Below, piece after piece: positions 48,231-58,283 of a stretch of 64,000 bases of DNA. The stretch is from positions 64,501-128,500 of the forward strand of contig OX344755.2 of NCBI GenBank assembly GCA_947034885.2, read 5' to 3'. Position numbers and translations under genes: made by a program. The notes under the pieces are model-generated. The model was not told the origin of the DNA. It ran no database searches and was given only the letters and a program-made list of their open reading frames with translations. The stretch comes from Thuidium tamariscinum (taxonomy: Eukaryota > Streptophyta > Bryopsida > Hypnales > Thuidiaceae). Position 1 is the stretch's first letter; each line of letters opens with the position of its first letter.

Positions 48231-48984
48231 ACCAGACCGGAATACCTCACAACTGGACCGGGACTAATCCGGCCCAACAAGTCACGCAAGCACTCCTACC
48301 TGATCCTAACAAAGATTACAACGACAGATTACCCAGTTAGTCTAAGTCCTGGTAGAATAAGGGCGGTAGCTTATGCAAGAGAGCTGAATTTCCTCACTAG
48401 TCCTTCTTTCTTCTATAGAGACCGGATCACCATTCAGTTGGCATTTGGCCGGGTACTTCCCGATCTCAAACCCAGACTCTACGAGTGTCTATCCTTATCG
48501 AATACTCCCTAGACCTGTTCCAAAAAACACTGTGAGATCCTACACAAATTCCCTATCAAAACCGAATTCACTTTAAGTCCAGAGACCGGATAAACTGAAC
48601 ATCCGGGCACACACATATCCACACAAGGCTGCAATCCTAACCATCACCATAAGACTTTGACAAGGTCCCATGCACACAGTCCACTCCAGAGTGAATCAAA
48701 AAGGTTCTAACTTGTATTTGCAACACAAAAACTTGCGAAAGTAAGATAACATAATGCGCGCCCGGATTCCATTACGAACCAGGTTTAAATACTAAACTAC
48801 CAAAAAACCTAAAAGTGCAAATGGAATCAACATCAGCCGCCAAGAATGCCACGTAACATTCCTCTACAACTTGGGCGGGTTGACTTCCACAAAACTACAA
48901 AAATACCAACAAAATAGGATCCCAGATTCTACATATCTGGATCCGGTCTAAGTTCGAAAATTCCTAACCTAAATATATCATGCC

Positions 48985-51757
48985 TTAGCCGCCTTTCTGT
49001 CTACCTAACATTAATGCTCCCCTATTTTCTTGCTCGCTTGACAGGCCATGCACCCTTCCGGGTTGGTTGTTTCTTCGAGGACCGGTACATCTTGACGGGT
49101 CTGGGTTTCGGCTTGGTCTTACCCCGCGCCTTGGCCCTGGTCTTCGTGGTCTCCGCCAGTGCTTGGTCTGCATCTGAGTACTAGTCCGACTCATCACCGG
49201 AGTCGGTCTCCCCCTCCGAGTCCTCATCTTCCTCTTCTGACTCCTCTTCTTCTTCATCCCGGGCCTTCCGCTTCACCTTGGGTGTCTCCGTGGTCCTCTT
49301 TTTGAATCCGGTGATGGGCGGATGGTGCACTGTCTTGCTCTGTGGGGTCTGCTCTCCCACTTTCTCGACAATCCGGGCTGGTCACTTGCTTGGTGACTTG
49401 GATCCAGATCCGGTCTTCAATATGGAGCGGACCTGCACCGTTGCCTTTGCTTCCCCTCCGGTCTTCGGTTGTGTGACGACCGTGGGTGATGACTTGCTTG
49501 GAGAATCGTCCAGCAAGTTGATGAACTTGGTCTTCTCCCTTAGCGGTGTCGTTCCCCGGATGATCTCCCGCAACACAATCGGCTCGGGTTCCGGCTCCTT
49601 GGTCTTCTCGAGTTGAGAAACCCTGGGCTCTTCAATCCGGACAGGGTTGCTTCCGTCGCGTCACGTCCGTCCGTCAAGATGTCCGTCTGCTGACGTGACG
49701 GGGAGCCGAGCGTCCGTTAAGATGAAATTCACGACAGAATCCGCGACAGAGGATGAAAAATCGTTGACAGGGCCGTCGAGGAGGCCGTCCACCGTCGACC
49801 GGACCGTCCAGGATAGAATCGAACCGATTAGGGCTAGCCGGCTGTAAACTTCAGAGCCTTGTAACTTTTGCAAAAAGTTTTCAAATTGGGCAAATGAGAT
49901 GTTTTTCGGCATCTACAGTTTCTGTAGATGCCGAAAAACATCTCATTTGCCCAATTTGAAGACTTTTTGCAAAAGTTACAAGGCTCTGAAGTTTGCAGCC
50001 GGCCAGCCCTAATCAGTGGACGGCCTCGTGGACAGCCCTGTCGACGGTGGACGGCCTCCTCGACGGCCCTGTCGACGGTCGACGACCTCCTCGACGGCCC
50101 TGTTGATTGTGGACGGCCTTGTCGACGGTCGACGGACTTCATCCAGGCCGTCGACGATGCCGTCAGCATTCGGGACGGCCTTTGACGCGTCTTGACTCGT
50201 CACGACTGACGCGTCATGACATCCGGACGGGAAAAGCCCACGTCACGTCGGGATAGACAACCCTGAATCCGGGTCTGTGGGATAGGTTCCTCCGCCACGG
50301 CTTCAGACCTGGTCTCCTCTTCCTTTGCCGGTTCGGATGTGCCGGCCTCTACCTCGACTGCTGCTGGTGGTGGCTGCTCCCTCGGCTGCTTCTCCTCCAT
50401 CTTTTGCTCTTCCGGTCTTGAGACCGGAGCAGAGCTAGCTTGGACCTCCGTGACCACTGATTGCCACTTCTCCAACGCTGCCTCCATCTTCTTGTTGTAG
50501 GCCACCAGAGCTATCAGCTATGAGCATCTGGGGACCCACCATTTTGCCTACTTCCAACACCTTCCTGTCGAACAACATGGCCTTGTTGACGACCTCGCCC
50601 GGATGTGTGATGAACTCCCGAATTTCTCCGAGAGTGTTCCTGGCCTACGTGGTGAGGCGTTTCTCTTCGTCCAACTCCTCCTGGGCGTGATGGAGATCCC
50701 TCCTCAGGGCTGAGACCTGGTTTGTTAGCCGGAGTACTTCCTCTCTGTCCCAACTCTCATGTGCCTCCTGAATCAATTCTCCCAACACCTCTATGATCTT
50801 GGAGGGTGGGATGGAGCCTAGGGCTCGGCTTATGCCCTGCAACAACCCCCTCTCTTCCAGGTGGTGTCTTCTAAAGTCATCCAGGTCTCGCAGGATCCTT
50901 AGCAAGGGGTCCTGTTCCCAGACCGGATCTAACCTCTGAGCTTCTCTCACTACCACGGGAGTTTCTAGAGGCGGATTCTCTCCTCCTACCTCTGGGTCTT
51001 CCTTTCCCTCCTGTGCACCCTCTTGCTGCTCCTCTTTACTCTCCTCCTCGGAGTCCTCCTCATCTTGGTCGTCCTCAGCTTCCGGGTTCGCAATCTCGTA
51101 TTCTATCATCGCTGCCCCTACCTTGTAATTTTCCCTCTCCTTCTCTCTCAAGAGGTCTAATGAATGATATAAATGAAACAGGAATGGTGAAATGGGAGAG
51201 GGTTTAGATTTCCCAATTCCTTTCACCATTTGGTCCATCCGGTCCCTCATAACTAACCCCCAATCTATCTTCCTGTCTCTCGACAACGCACCAAAAATGG
51301 TGTTGGCTACGGTGACCATAATTCTACTAGGTCTATCCGGGTTCAAGATCGCCATCATGAACCGCAACAGCCTCTTGTATCTAGCAGACACACACTCGGC
51401 TACCGTGAAGCCATCCTTCGGGTTGGTGGGCCTGCGGAACTTACCCTAATGAAACTTGTCTGTCCGGGTGCCCGTCGCATCTCCGCCTTGCTCGAAGGCG
51501 TACACCTTGCGCCACATAGCCGCACTCCACTCCCTTGGCAGCGCCCGGACCGTCCCCTTCCACTCGTTGGTCTGGCTGGCCAGCAGCTCCTCCACCATCA
51601 CCTCATCCTTCAGGTTCCAAGGATGAGCCATAAATCCCTCGCAGCCCATCTGCCTGAGGTCTTCCTTCAGCTCCCGCTTGTCTTGTGCGTCAGTTGGCAC
51701 GACCGGATTCACATTCCGCAAGGCTAGAATCATTCCTTCCTGCACTTCCCTTGCCAT
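48985..51757 (-). pseudogene. Foldback-arm ORF, right copy, split by MITE 3
   Basis: The same ORF as at 43622, read on the minus strand from ATG 51757. It is broken at different places: a stop at 51443-51445 after ...TRTDKFH, another at about 50643 after ...DEEKRLTT, and MITE 3 inside the Pro/Glu-rich region. It reads through the two stops that break the left copy near 44354 and 44459, so each copy retains parts lost in the other and the ancestor was a single long protein. The C-terminal part (49616-48985) is again acidic then basic. By eye about 85-90% of residues match the left copy. Confidence 0.55.
49642..50265. mobile_element. hAT-like MITE 3, 624 bp, reverse orientation
   Basis: The ends are CAGGGTTG and CAACCCTG. 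The flanks are AATCCGGA (49634-49641) and AATCCGGG (50266-50273). The left foldback arm has the empty site near 45105. Relative to MITEs 1 and 2 the body is inverted and the tandem array is shorter. The palindrome lies at 49826-50014. Confidence 0.94.
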
Positions 51758-52283
51758 CTCTCACTTGACGCCTACACAATCTAGGCGCAGTCCAACTTAA
51801 CTGAACCTCCCGCGCTCAAGAACCTCTCAACTAGCTTAGTGCTAATCGCTCAACTATACGCCGGACCGGATTGACAGATTATCTATCCCTTCTCTCTGTT
51901 TGTAGACCGAATACTCTCTCTTTGGCCGGAAGACCCTTTCTCGAATTGCGTGCAAGAAAGTGGCAGGACCTAGCCCTACTCTCCTGGTCTTATACTTTTC
52001 CCCCGGCATTAATTACTGACCGTTAGGTTTAAACTAGTCTGGTCACGTGGGAGAGTTCCCGACGATCTCTAGGCTCGGTAGCCACTCATTGCCTATCCGG
52101 TCTCGGTCGCTAGGCAAGCTGAATCCGAGTTTCTTACACTGTTCCTTAGCGTAGTTTTCAACTTCCGGTCTTGGTCTTAATTGTGCTTCAAACTAAAGAA
52201 ACAAAAAAAAATGGGGATTGAATAGATCCCTTTTTCCCGTATTTTGCTAAAGAAACAACTTAGGTGAATTCTAGGTTGCCACA

Positions 52284-52828
52284 CTAGGTTGAAGGATCGG
52301 AACCCTGTTGTGGCAGATGTCGAATATGTTGGTCACGTGCAGGAAATTCTGGAACTGAACTATAGGGGGCTGTGTGTAATAGTCTTGTTATGCAGTTGGA
52401 TCAAGGCCAACTACAGGGGAAATACGGCTACAATTAAGAAAGACAGATGGGGTTTTTCACTTGTCAATTTCACACAACCAGAGCCTTTTGGTCCAGAATC
52501 ATTTGCATTTTCATTGCATGTCGAACAAGTTTTCTTTGCAGATGCAAAAGAAGACCCAAGATGGAAAGTTTTACTACAAAAGGAAATAAGGAATCGTCGC
52601 GTTCATGGAGACATTAGTGTTGCTGCAAATATTAGAATGTTTAGTATGGGTGAAGATAGAGAGCACGAAGGACTACGTGCCCCTAAGGTTATTGTGGAAG
52701 AAAACCCAAGTCAATTACCTACAGGGAGGACTGTGAGACAGGAGGAAGCATTTGCAGACCGGGTCAAAGTTCCTTTACCGCACCCAAACCTTGGAGACTC
52801 CGGCGAATCTTCTGAGGATGAGGAATGA
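52284..52828 (+). pseudogene. CACTA transposase C-terminus (DUF4216-like)
   Basis: The frame resumes immediately after the foldback: DRNPVVADVEYVGHVQEILE, LNYRGLCVIVLLCSWIKANY, TIKKDRWGFSLVNF, SFAFSLHVEQVFFADAKEDP and RWKVLLQKEIRNRRV, ending in an acidic tail (GESSEDEE) and TGA. This is the DUF4216-type module that closes plant Tnp2 transposases. The open frame has no ATG of its own at its start; it is the 3' piece of the gene at 38719-43071. A diverged relative is at 7480-8140. Confidence 0.85.
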
Positions 52829-53855
52829 ATTCAGCATAGAAAGTGGACACTATTCCTCTGTTTGGTAATTACAAGTCAAGAAGTAGGGGACGGTCCACAT
52901 GGAAGATGGAGGTTCACTTTGGTACGTGGTTATTTTCAGAAGAAGTCAAGTTTCAATACGTTGATGCAATAATAGTGCTTACAGTATTTATCGTCAGTTG
53001 CCACGTTTTACATGTGCTTGTAGTGTGCAACAATTTTCTTACAAATTTCAGGAATATATTAGTGGAGCAGAAGTTCGGACGCCAACATTAGGTGTTGTGG
53101 TAGTTTTTCAGTGAAATTGACGCCTTCTTAGTACATGCCATCAGAGGGCTAACTTCTGTACTATCCTTGGAAGCAGGAATCTTGGACCTTTTCTTCCTAA
53201 TTGAGGCATTGCCTTTGGCATTATTGCATTACATGTCAGTGCAGAACTTGCTTAGTGGTACTCTTTAAGCATGCCAGTTTCAATTTCTAAGTAGGTGTTC
53301 ATAGCGGTCTTTTGTTGTGCTGTTTCTGCTTTGTACATGTGTTACCGACTGAACTGAAGGTGTTTATCAAACCAGAGAATCTTGGAATTAAACCAGGTAG
53401 GAAATTCACTTGTATATGAAGATGTATTTCATATCACTAGGTCATGGCTTTTGTAAGTGATCACTAGGAAAAGAAGGACAATTTCTTGAGAATATTTTGT
53501 AAATGGATCCAACTCTGACTTTCTTTTGGATGTATTCCGTGGAGAACACCTTTAACCGAGAGCACTTGGTTCTCAATTTTCTGAGGAGTATGCATGTCTA
53601 TCATGCCTACTGAATCCTGCTGTATGTGCCTCCATCATTAATTGCACTGTCCAACGCTATTCTCCATTCCTTTTTTTAATCACAAATTAAACAGAATTTC
53701 ATTTATTCTCCATTCTTCAGAAGATAGTGTATGTACAGTAAAAGAAGCTCTGAACAAAAGAGGCATCACTGACAGAATCATAAATTATAACATCATAATT
53801 TCCTGCGTACCTGCCAATTAGGTAATCTTAAATCCTCCATCTTGCCAAGTCAGCA
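52829..53855. other. CACTA interior 3' of the transposase
   Basis: Probable 3' untranslated and non-coding sequence. The 82-codon open frame at 52843 has no recognisable motif. Confidence 0.35.
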
Positions 53856-54176
53856 TGTGGCAAGGCATATTTTTGATTTTTTCCTTTAAGCATGATTTGG
53901 GAACGGAAGTCAGGAACTTAGCAACCGGAATTTCTCATGGAACGGGTAAAATCCTGCAATAGTACCGGATAATTTTGTAGTGACCGGTCACGGAATAAAT
54001 CCGGTCTATGATAACAGAAGTCCGGATCGGAAAGGATTCCGGACCCTTTCAGGGGAGGAACAGATTCTATCCGGATTCAGTTCTTGATCCGGACCGAGCC
54101 TTTTCCGGACTTGGACCGATCGGATATGAATGGGAACGGATGATCAGGACCGGAAGACCGGATCCATTTCGAGAAA

Positions 54177-54186
54177 CTATATAAGG
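54177..54186 (+). promoter_or_regulatory. TATA box of element E
   Basis: CTATATAAGG, a strong plant TATA consensus, about 345 bp upstream of the element's ATG. A second TATA-like motif (ATTATTTAAG near 56383) lies after the ORF. Confidence 0.55.
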
Positions 54187-54528
54187 CCTGACATTTTCAG
54201 TTGGCCCATTTGCTCTCAGGCGCCTCGTTGTGTGTTTTTTAACCCTCAGCGTTTTTCGCCTTTTCTGTGAGTTTGTCTTTTTGCGCGTGTTTGGTGGCAC
54301 GACTTTCTGTGGCGCGGCTGTCAGTGTTTGCGGCTGGTGTTAGTCAGAGCGGGCAGTTGTCAGCGGCGCGGGTTTCAGACTGTGCGCTGAGACGCTGGTG
54401 TGCGCGGGAGGACTGTGTGTGTTCTGTGCAGGTGGTTATTACGGGCGGATTGTGTTTGTGTTGTGAGTGTGTGAGGAACGGGACGTGCGGCTAGGAGAGA
54501 AGTGAGGTAGTGTTTCCGGATAGTTGCC

Positions 54529-56208
54529 ATGCCGCAGCTACGTCGGAAGAGGAACGAGTCCACCACACCCCCGCCCCCAGGGATACGATTGAAGAAAGTA
54601 GTTCCGCTCATCCCTTCTACAGAGCCGGAGAGAGGTAATCTGATGGCCGACCTAACCACCATGGGTTGCCTAGGGTTAGCAGAGATACCCTGGGGGTTCA
54701 AGGAGGAGAAAATGGTGAAGGAACTGATGGGGAAGGTGTCGAATCAATTCGACAACACGGAGCGGGGAGTAGCGCACAAATGGACGGAAGAGCACTGGAG
54801 GACCGTGTACGGATTCAAGCACCAGGGGCACGGACCGGCCGGGAAGAAGGTAGACTTCCTCCAAAACAAGTTTAGTGGCACCCTTCACCCGAAGGACGGA
54901 TACCGGATCATGGACTGCAACGAAGACAGGCATAGACGCCTGTTGAAGTTTCTGCTTCCGATCCTTCATCCGGAGAAACCAACCCGGATCACGATCGGCC
55001 TGGCCAACACCATTTTCAGTGCTCTGATCGGAGACCGGAAAGTAGACTAGGGCCGGATCATCCATGAGCTGGTCGGCCGGTTACTGAGAAACCTTACAGG
55101 GAACAAGGCGACCCCGATCTCTCCCTACCTCTTCCACCTCTATCACAGCTTACAGCTCCTCACGGATACGGAGGAAAAGACTTGGCGCGCTCAGGAGATA
55201 GTCCTGAAGTACGGAGAGTCGGAGACGGATGACGAGGAGATCCCCTCCGATTTCGACATGGAAGAGGAGGACAAGGATGAGGACCCGGAAGCTCCTCCCT
55301 TGAAGCGGCATAAATCAATACCGCCGAACACGAGAGGATCACCTTCGGTCTGACGAAATCCGGCCACGGAGGACAGACCGGGACCGTCAGAACCGGGGCC
55401 ATCCAAACCGGCACCGAAGGGGAAGGGTCCCAAGGATCCGTTCGACAAGTTGACGGAGATCCTGTGTAACATCCGGGCGGATTGGGAGATCAAACGGATT
55501 ACCCTAGAATCTATCGCGGCTATGGTTAACAGCCAACCGGATAGAGATCTTCCGGGTGTAGTGGGGAATTGCATCGCCTCCCCCATGGATCTCGCCAAGT
55601 TGGAGGCGGAAAACCGGAAACTTCAGGATGAAGTTGACGGTTTGAAGGCGGAACTCCTTGTCCTCAGGGACAACGAGGCCGCTACCAAGGAAATGGCGGC
55701 TGAGACCGTCAAATTGGTCGGGCAAGTGAAGGCGATATTCGGGGAACCCGGATCGGCAGCCATCCGGGCTCGGCTGTTTGACGAGGAGGTCCACAAGGAG
55801 AAGAAACTATCCGGAAGTCGGATAGCCCGGATCCTTACCGACTTCTCCGACCGAATAGAGACAACTCTGGTGCAAGTCCGAGAGGCGGCCGATCGGATGG
55901 AAGACTGCAGCCGTAGACTGACGGAAATCCCGATCAGACTCTCCGATCTATCTCTTCCGGATATTTCCGAAGGGTTGCCCCAGAGGCCAGGGAAGGACAG
56001 GACGCCGCAATCCAAGAAGTCGGGGCGAGCGTCAACGGATAACCGGGAGGCGGCAATTCAGTTGTCAGAGTCTCCTGCGAGTCCTGATATTGGAGCTCCG
56101 GTTGCAATAGACGGGGAACGGAATCGGAACCTCACCGAGGTCTTCGAGCAAATCAGCAGGGCGGAAAGCCCGACTATAGGATCTAGGGTAGCAGGGCTGG
56201 ATACGTAG
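54529..56208 (+). pseudogene. Element E ORF (560 codons), same unknown family
   Basis: One frame from ATG 54529 to TAG at 56206-56208 has internal stops at 55048-55050 (TAG) and near 55351 (TGA). The N-terminal domain matches the foldback ORF block for block: TMGCLGLAEIPWGFKEEKMV, KWTEEHWRTVYGFKHQG, HPKDGYRIMDCNEDRHRRLL, KFLLPILHPE, ITIGLANTIFSALIGDRKVD and ISPYLFHLYHSLQLL. It is followed by an acidic stretch, a coiled-coil-like region (LEAENRKLQDEVDGLKAELL) and a Ser/Pro/Arg-rich tail. Protein similarity is clear while the DNA is strongly diverged, so the family is old and its N-terminal domain was kept by selection. Confidence 0.6.
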
Positions 56209-57479
56209 GTGTTAGATTTTCCTGTTTTTGTAGTTTTTAACTTAGGAAACGGATTAGGAGGAAATCCGGTCCAGTTTAGGAACTTAGAGCGGGTTGGAAT
56301 CCGTTCCGGTTCAGAAGTAGGTAGGAACGGATCCGTCGAGCGTTAATCGCGGCGGACTTGTATGGCACTTTTTGCTTTTTGCTGATTATTTAAGTCAGTT
56401 CCCTCGCGGTGGACTGGGAGTCTTTTCCTTTGCATTATCTTTGTGTATTTTATTCTCTCTTGCTTTGCACGTGTATCTCCCGAGTTTGGCAGGGCGGCGT
56501 GACGCGGAGTTAGGGAGGCGCAAGTGGTTTTGCAGGCGACATTCTCCCTTTGGTGTTTATTTTCCGTGTCTGAGTATATGAGAACGGGTAGAGAAGAGTT
56601 GGGAGTGTAATTCTAGTGCCTCAACGCTTCTAGGACTTAAGATTCCGGGTGAGAAAGCCGTTGTTAGGCTAGACGAGAGGGAGGGATTCCTTAATCGTGC
56701 TAGAGCTCCTGGGTGGGAAACCCAGTTGAGTGTCCGATCTCCTGTGAGGTCTCACCGTCTTTGTGGCAAACGGAAGAGTTCTGGTTGACGTTGGAACGGA
56801 CGGATACACTTGTAGCCACTTGGCTCCCCAGGAACGGAAAGTAGTGTCAAAGTCGTTGTAGTATGAGAAGATCGTACGGGGGATCTCTGTGTGACCTACA
56901 GTCCGGATCTTTGTCTGGACTATTGTGAGGGATCAAACCGGATCTGAAGTAATTTTAGAATTAACGGGTAGAAAGTGGGTCTTCAGCCACTATAAGTCAC
57001 GGAAGGAGCGGTGGGCCTACCGCTCACAAAATCAAGCGGCGACCCCTCTGATGGTAAAACAGAGGCAAAGCTAAACCGGATTGAGGAACGGGTGTGGACG
57101 GATCATCCGGAACGGATTGGTTCAGAGAGGAAACCAAGAGCGGAACCCGTTAGGGAGCGGATCCGTTGCAGTCTGACGGAACGGATAAAATCCGGGAAAC
57201 CGGAAAAGTGAGGGAACGGATCCGTTCCGGACCAGAGTGCTAGAATATCAGTTTTTGAACGGGATAACGGGTTGTTGTCTCGGGTTGTTTGTGTGTTTCC
57301 GGTTCTAGATCTAGAACCGGATTATAGAGTTTTGGGAGCTGTCCTATCTTAATCGCTCAACTAAGCCCGATACTTCACAGAATCTCATGGGTTCGATCTT
57401 TAGAGTCACTTAGTTATACTCTACAGTGATTTTTGTGAGTATAATGGGGAATTTACTTACCCTGTGTTGCGACACAGCA

Positions 57480-57637
57480 CCCTCATGTACCACTGAAAGA
57501 CAGAACAACAGACTTTATCAATCTCTGTTGATTTTATGAAAATCTTTGAAGAGACTGCCATTTTAATTACTAAGGCAGTTGGTATCAACAGAGATCAACT
57601 GAAAATGTGTTGATTCGGGCCCCTTTTTCTAGTAGTG
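57480..57637. mobile_element. Possible remnant of a CACTA-type MITE
   Basis: It ends TTTCTAGTAGTG (57626-57637), the reverse complement of CACTACTAGAAA. An inverted repeat (TCAATCTCTGTTGAT near 57519 and ATCAACAGAGATCAA near 57584) lies within. No matching left terminus was found next to element E. Confidence 0.35.
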
Positions 57638-57639
57638 TA

Positions 57640-58280
57640 AAGTGCACTCAATGAACACTAAGGAGTGACTACAGTAGAAAATAAAGCCTACCACATACAC
57701 AAACAAAGGATGTATCCAGAACCGACTCTACAAAATAAATGACTACTCAGTGACTAGCTTGGAACTCATCGGGACAGTCACACTTTGTCCACACAGATAT
57801 GGCAAAATCATTTCTAGGTCATAAATCAATGACGTGGCGATGCATGGCTCCAAACAAAGTAGTCACTCATAAGTTTTCGGACATGAAAATGACTGCAGAT
57901 TCACTCAAAAATGACTTCATAATTGCTTAGAAATGACTAAGCCATTACGTTGCATGCATCATTGTAGTCATTGTTCAATCATCTAAAAGCCCAATGATGG
58001 CCCCCTAAACCACCCATGTGGCATCCATACTGATGTGGAAAGTGTTTCAAATCGTCCAGGTCCTAAACCATGTCATCAAAATTGGAGCAATGAACTTTTT
58101 TTTCAAATGATGGATGAGGAACGAACCACCAAGTCCGGAATGACTCAATGTCTGCAATGACCCGTCTAGTATGACTCTAGCCCACAATCGCTGCGAAAGT
58201 TATAGATGCTGTTTTTTGTCCGAAATAACCAAAAAAATAGTCATTCCTGCTAGTCATTAAATGCCTGTTTTCTACTAGTG
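57640..58280. repeat. CACTA right subterminal repeats and terminus
   Basis: Ten or more AGTCATT/AATGACT-like heptamers occur (for example near 57740, 57890, 57921, 57940, 57968, 58140, 58242 and 58253), packed up to the terminus at 58280. The density and motif match the left end and the older CACTA at 9740-10073. Confidence 0.75.
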
Positions 58281-58283
58281 TTT

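Larger units (their letters stand above)
43072..52283. mobile_element. 9.2-kb foldback (giant inverted repeat) element
   Basis: Both outer ends are TGTGGCAACCTAGAATTC in inverted orientation (43072-43089 and 52266-52283). The left arm (43072-46953, 3.88 kb) matches the reverse complement of the right arm (46987-52283) once two hAT-like MITEs (793 and 624 bp, each with an 8-bp TSD) are removed from the right arm. Outer regions look about 90% identical and the innermost 100 bp about 98% by eye. The 33-base spacer plus five bases on its left are an exact inverted copy of 38 bp of host DNA next to the left end. Each arm carries a broken ORF of about 700 codons and two TATA-like motifs. The insertion splits the CACTA transposase. 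A clean TSD is not evident: CTAAGGCT and CTAGGTT flank it. Superfamily is unknown. Confidence 0.85.
53856..57474 (+). mobile_element. Element E, 3.6 kb, 5-bp TSD CAGCA
   Basis: It begins TGTGGCAAGG and ends TTGCGACA. It is flanked by perfect 5-bp direct repeats CAGCA (53851-53855 and 57475-57479). It has a TATA box at 54177-54186, an ORF at 54529-56208 related to the foldback ORF, and a second TATA-like motif near 56383. The first eight bases resemble those of the foldback (TGTGGCAA) and are imperfectly inverted at the right end (TGTCGCAA on the minus strand). TG...CA ends with a 5-bp TSD suggest an LTR retrotransposon, yet no direct LTR pair is visible by eye, so the class is open. Many CCGGA/TCCGG words give it unusual composition. 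Confidence 0.65.
24072..58280. mobile_element. 34.2-kb nested CACTA (En/Spm) element with TTT TSD
   Basis: The left terminus is CACTAGTAAAAAAACAGG (24072-24089). The right terminus on the minus strand is CACTAGTAGAAAACAGG (58264-58280). Both are flanked by the 3-bp direct repeat TTT (24069-24071 and 58281-58283). The first and last several hundred bp are crowded with AGTCATT/AATGACT heptamers, the subterminal repeats expected of CACTA elements. Removing the element and one TTT joins codons ...AAG CTT GTT TTG TAT CGA... of a Harbinger transposase in frame, independent proof of the boundaries. It carries a Tnp2-type transposase pseudogene (plus) and a Transposase_24-like ORF (minus). Its large size comes from later insertions: a hAT-like MITE, an LTR-like unit, a 9.2-kb foldback and a 3.6-kb element. 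As it stands the element cannot make its own transposase. Confidence 0.92.

Noticed and set aside
43072-52283. Foldback as a pure assembly artefact (inverted chimeric read)
   Set aside because: The arms differ by about 10% in the ORF region, carry different stop codons, and only one arm holds the two MITEs with TSDs, so the palindrome is an old real structure. The centre could still be checked with long reads.
43063-52292. A 9-bp MULE-type TSD around the foldback
   Set aside because: The flanks CTCTAAGGC and CTAGGTTGA do not match well. CTAAGGCT versus CTAGGTT is suggestive only with an indel, so no superfamily was assigned.
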